From the NCBI GenBank assembly GCA_900764725.1, contig CAAFPB010000096.1, positions 1 to 6,215 of the forward strand: a stretch of DNA of 6,215 nt. The letters run 5' to 3'. Positions 6,120-6,215 of this stretch are shown here, one piece after another. The stretch is from an uncultured Catenibacterium sp. (lineage in GTDB: Bacteria; Bacillota_I; Bacilli_A; Erysipelotrichales; Coprobacillaceae). Positions within the stretch are counted from its first letter, which is position 1; every line of letters begins with the position of its first letter. The position numbers were made by a program, and so were the translations under genes. The notes under the pieces are model-generated. The model made no database searches. It was not told the DNA's origin and saw nothing but the letters and a program-made list of their open reading frames with translations.

Positions 6120-6157
6120 CAAGTTGATATTGTCCCAATTGGGACAATATCAACTTG
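6120..6157. repeat. 38-base perfect palindrome
   Basis: CAAGTTGATATTGTCCC (6120-6136), AATT (6137-6140) and the exact reverse complement (6141-6157), giving 17 pairs around a four-base loop. It ends 34 bases before the transposase ATG. It could be a transposase binding site, a block against read-through transcription, or two inverted element ends meeting around AATT. Confidence 0.85.
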
Positions 6158-6169
6158 CCGTGTTAAACT

Positions 6170-6190
6170 ATAACCTCCAGGGGAGGTTAT
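6170..6190 (+). promoter_or_regulatory. Hairpin hiding the transposase ribosome-binding site
   Basis: ATAACCTCC (6170-6178) pairs with GGAGGTTAT (6182-6190), nine perfect pairs around AGG. The 3' arm is the Shine-Dalgarno AGGGGAGG, ending five bases before the ATG at 6192. In RNA that includes both arms the ribosome site would be closed. Transposases are often kept low in this way when transcribed from outside. Confidence 0.65.
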
Positions 6191-6191
6191 T

Positions 6192-6215
6192 ATGAGAAAG
6201 GTTGAATTGAGAATG
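6192..6215 (+). CDS. Transposase N-terminus, 3' partial (possibly ISNCY/IS1202-like)
   Basis: Only eight codons are present (MRKVELRM) before the window ends, with a very strong AGGGGAGG upstream. This N-terminus resembles my memory of ISNCY/IS1202-type transposases of gut Bacillota, which often begin M(R/K)KVELRM before a helix-turn-helix. Eight residues cannot prove the family. The palindromes upstream support a mobile-element gene. Confidence 0.45.

Larger units (their letters stand above)
6106..6215 (+). mobile_element. Left part of a probable insertion sequence
   Basis: The start of a transposase-like CDS is preceded by a long palindrome, a second hairpin and two copies of a nine-base word, TGTCTCAAT (6106-6114) and TGTCCCAAT (6131-6139). 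The exact left end cannot be fixed, because the right end and any target duplication are outside the window; 6106 is a guess. The intact ribU promoter at 6030-6058 shows the element lies to the right of it. Confidence 0.45.

Noticed and set aside
1..6215. CRISPR array, tRNA or rRNA genes
   Set aside because: No regularly spaced direct repeats and no tRNA- or rRNA-like segments were seen on either strand.

Overview
The window reads as DNA of a low-GC, fermentative Bacillota. Its marks are AT-rich codons, strong AGGAGG-type ribosome sites, an FMN riboswitch feeding an ECF-type riboflavin transporter, and a monofunctional two-ACT aspartokinase. The style of bases 1234-6090 suggests a gut Erysipelotrichia-like organism; this is an impression from protein and codon style, not a search result. 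The first ~1.1 kb looks different, with frequent ATC and GGA codons and Lachnospiraceae-like AddA protein style. It may come from another genome or from a foreign segment.

Layout. Bases 1-~1120 encode the C-terminal helicase part of AddA, cut off before its nuclease domain. The frame then runs through a compact GC-rich hairpin (1139-1189) that resembles an IS200/IS605-type right end, and stops at 1230. From 1234 the style changes: an intracellular GH13 alpha-amylase on the minus strand (start 2631) diverges from an unrecognised multi-pass membrane protein (2795-3583, plus strand). The 163-base space between them holds promoter sequences for both directions and a weak cre-like site. Bases 3584-3846 hold a small self-contained minus-strand unit: promoter-like sequence, strong ribosome site, a 28-codon hydrophobic ORF and a perfect intrinsic terminator. 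Next, in minus-strand order of transcription, come a textbook sigma-A promoter (6058-6030), an FMN riboswitch (6020-5915), an intrinsic terminator (5889-5855), ribU (5834-5244) and aspartokinase (5172-3847). The aspartokinase stop codon lies inside a 26-base perfect palindrome that serves as its terminator. The right edge (about 6106-6215) is the upstream part and first eight codons of what is probably an insertion-sequence transposase. It carries a 38-base perfect palindrome and a hairpin that hides the ribosome site.

How the parts work together. ribU is controlled by FMN through transcription termination. No terminator is visible between ribU and the aspartokinase gene, so the two may be partly co-transcribed. 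The amylase has no signal peptide and should act on internal glycogen or imported maltodextrins. The most unusual parts are the orphan 28-codon unit, whose 3' UTR can pair with its own start-codon region, the nested hairpins in front of the transposase, and the suspicious addA/amylase junction.
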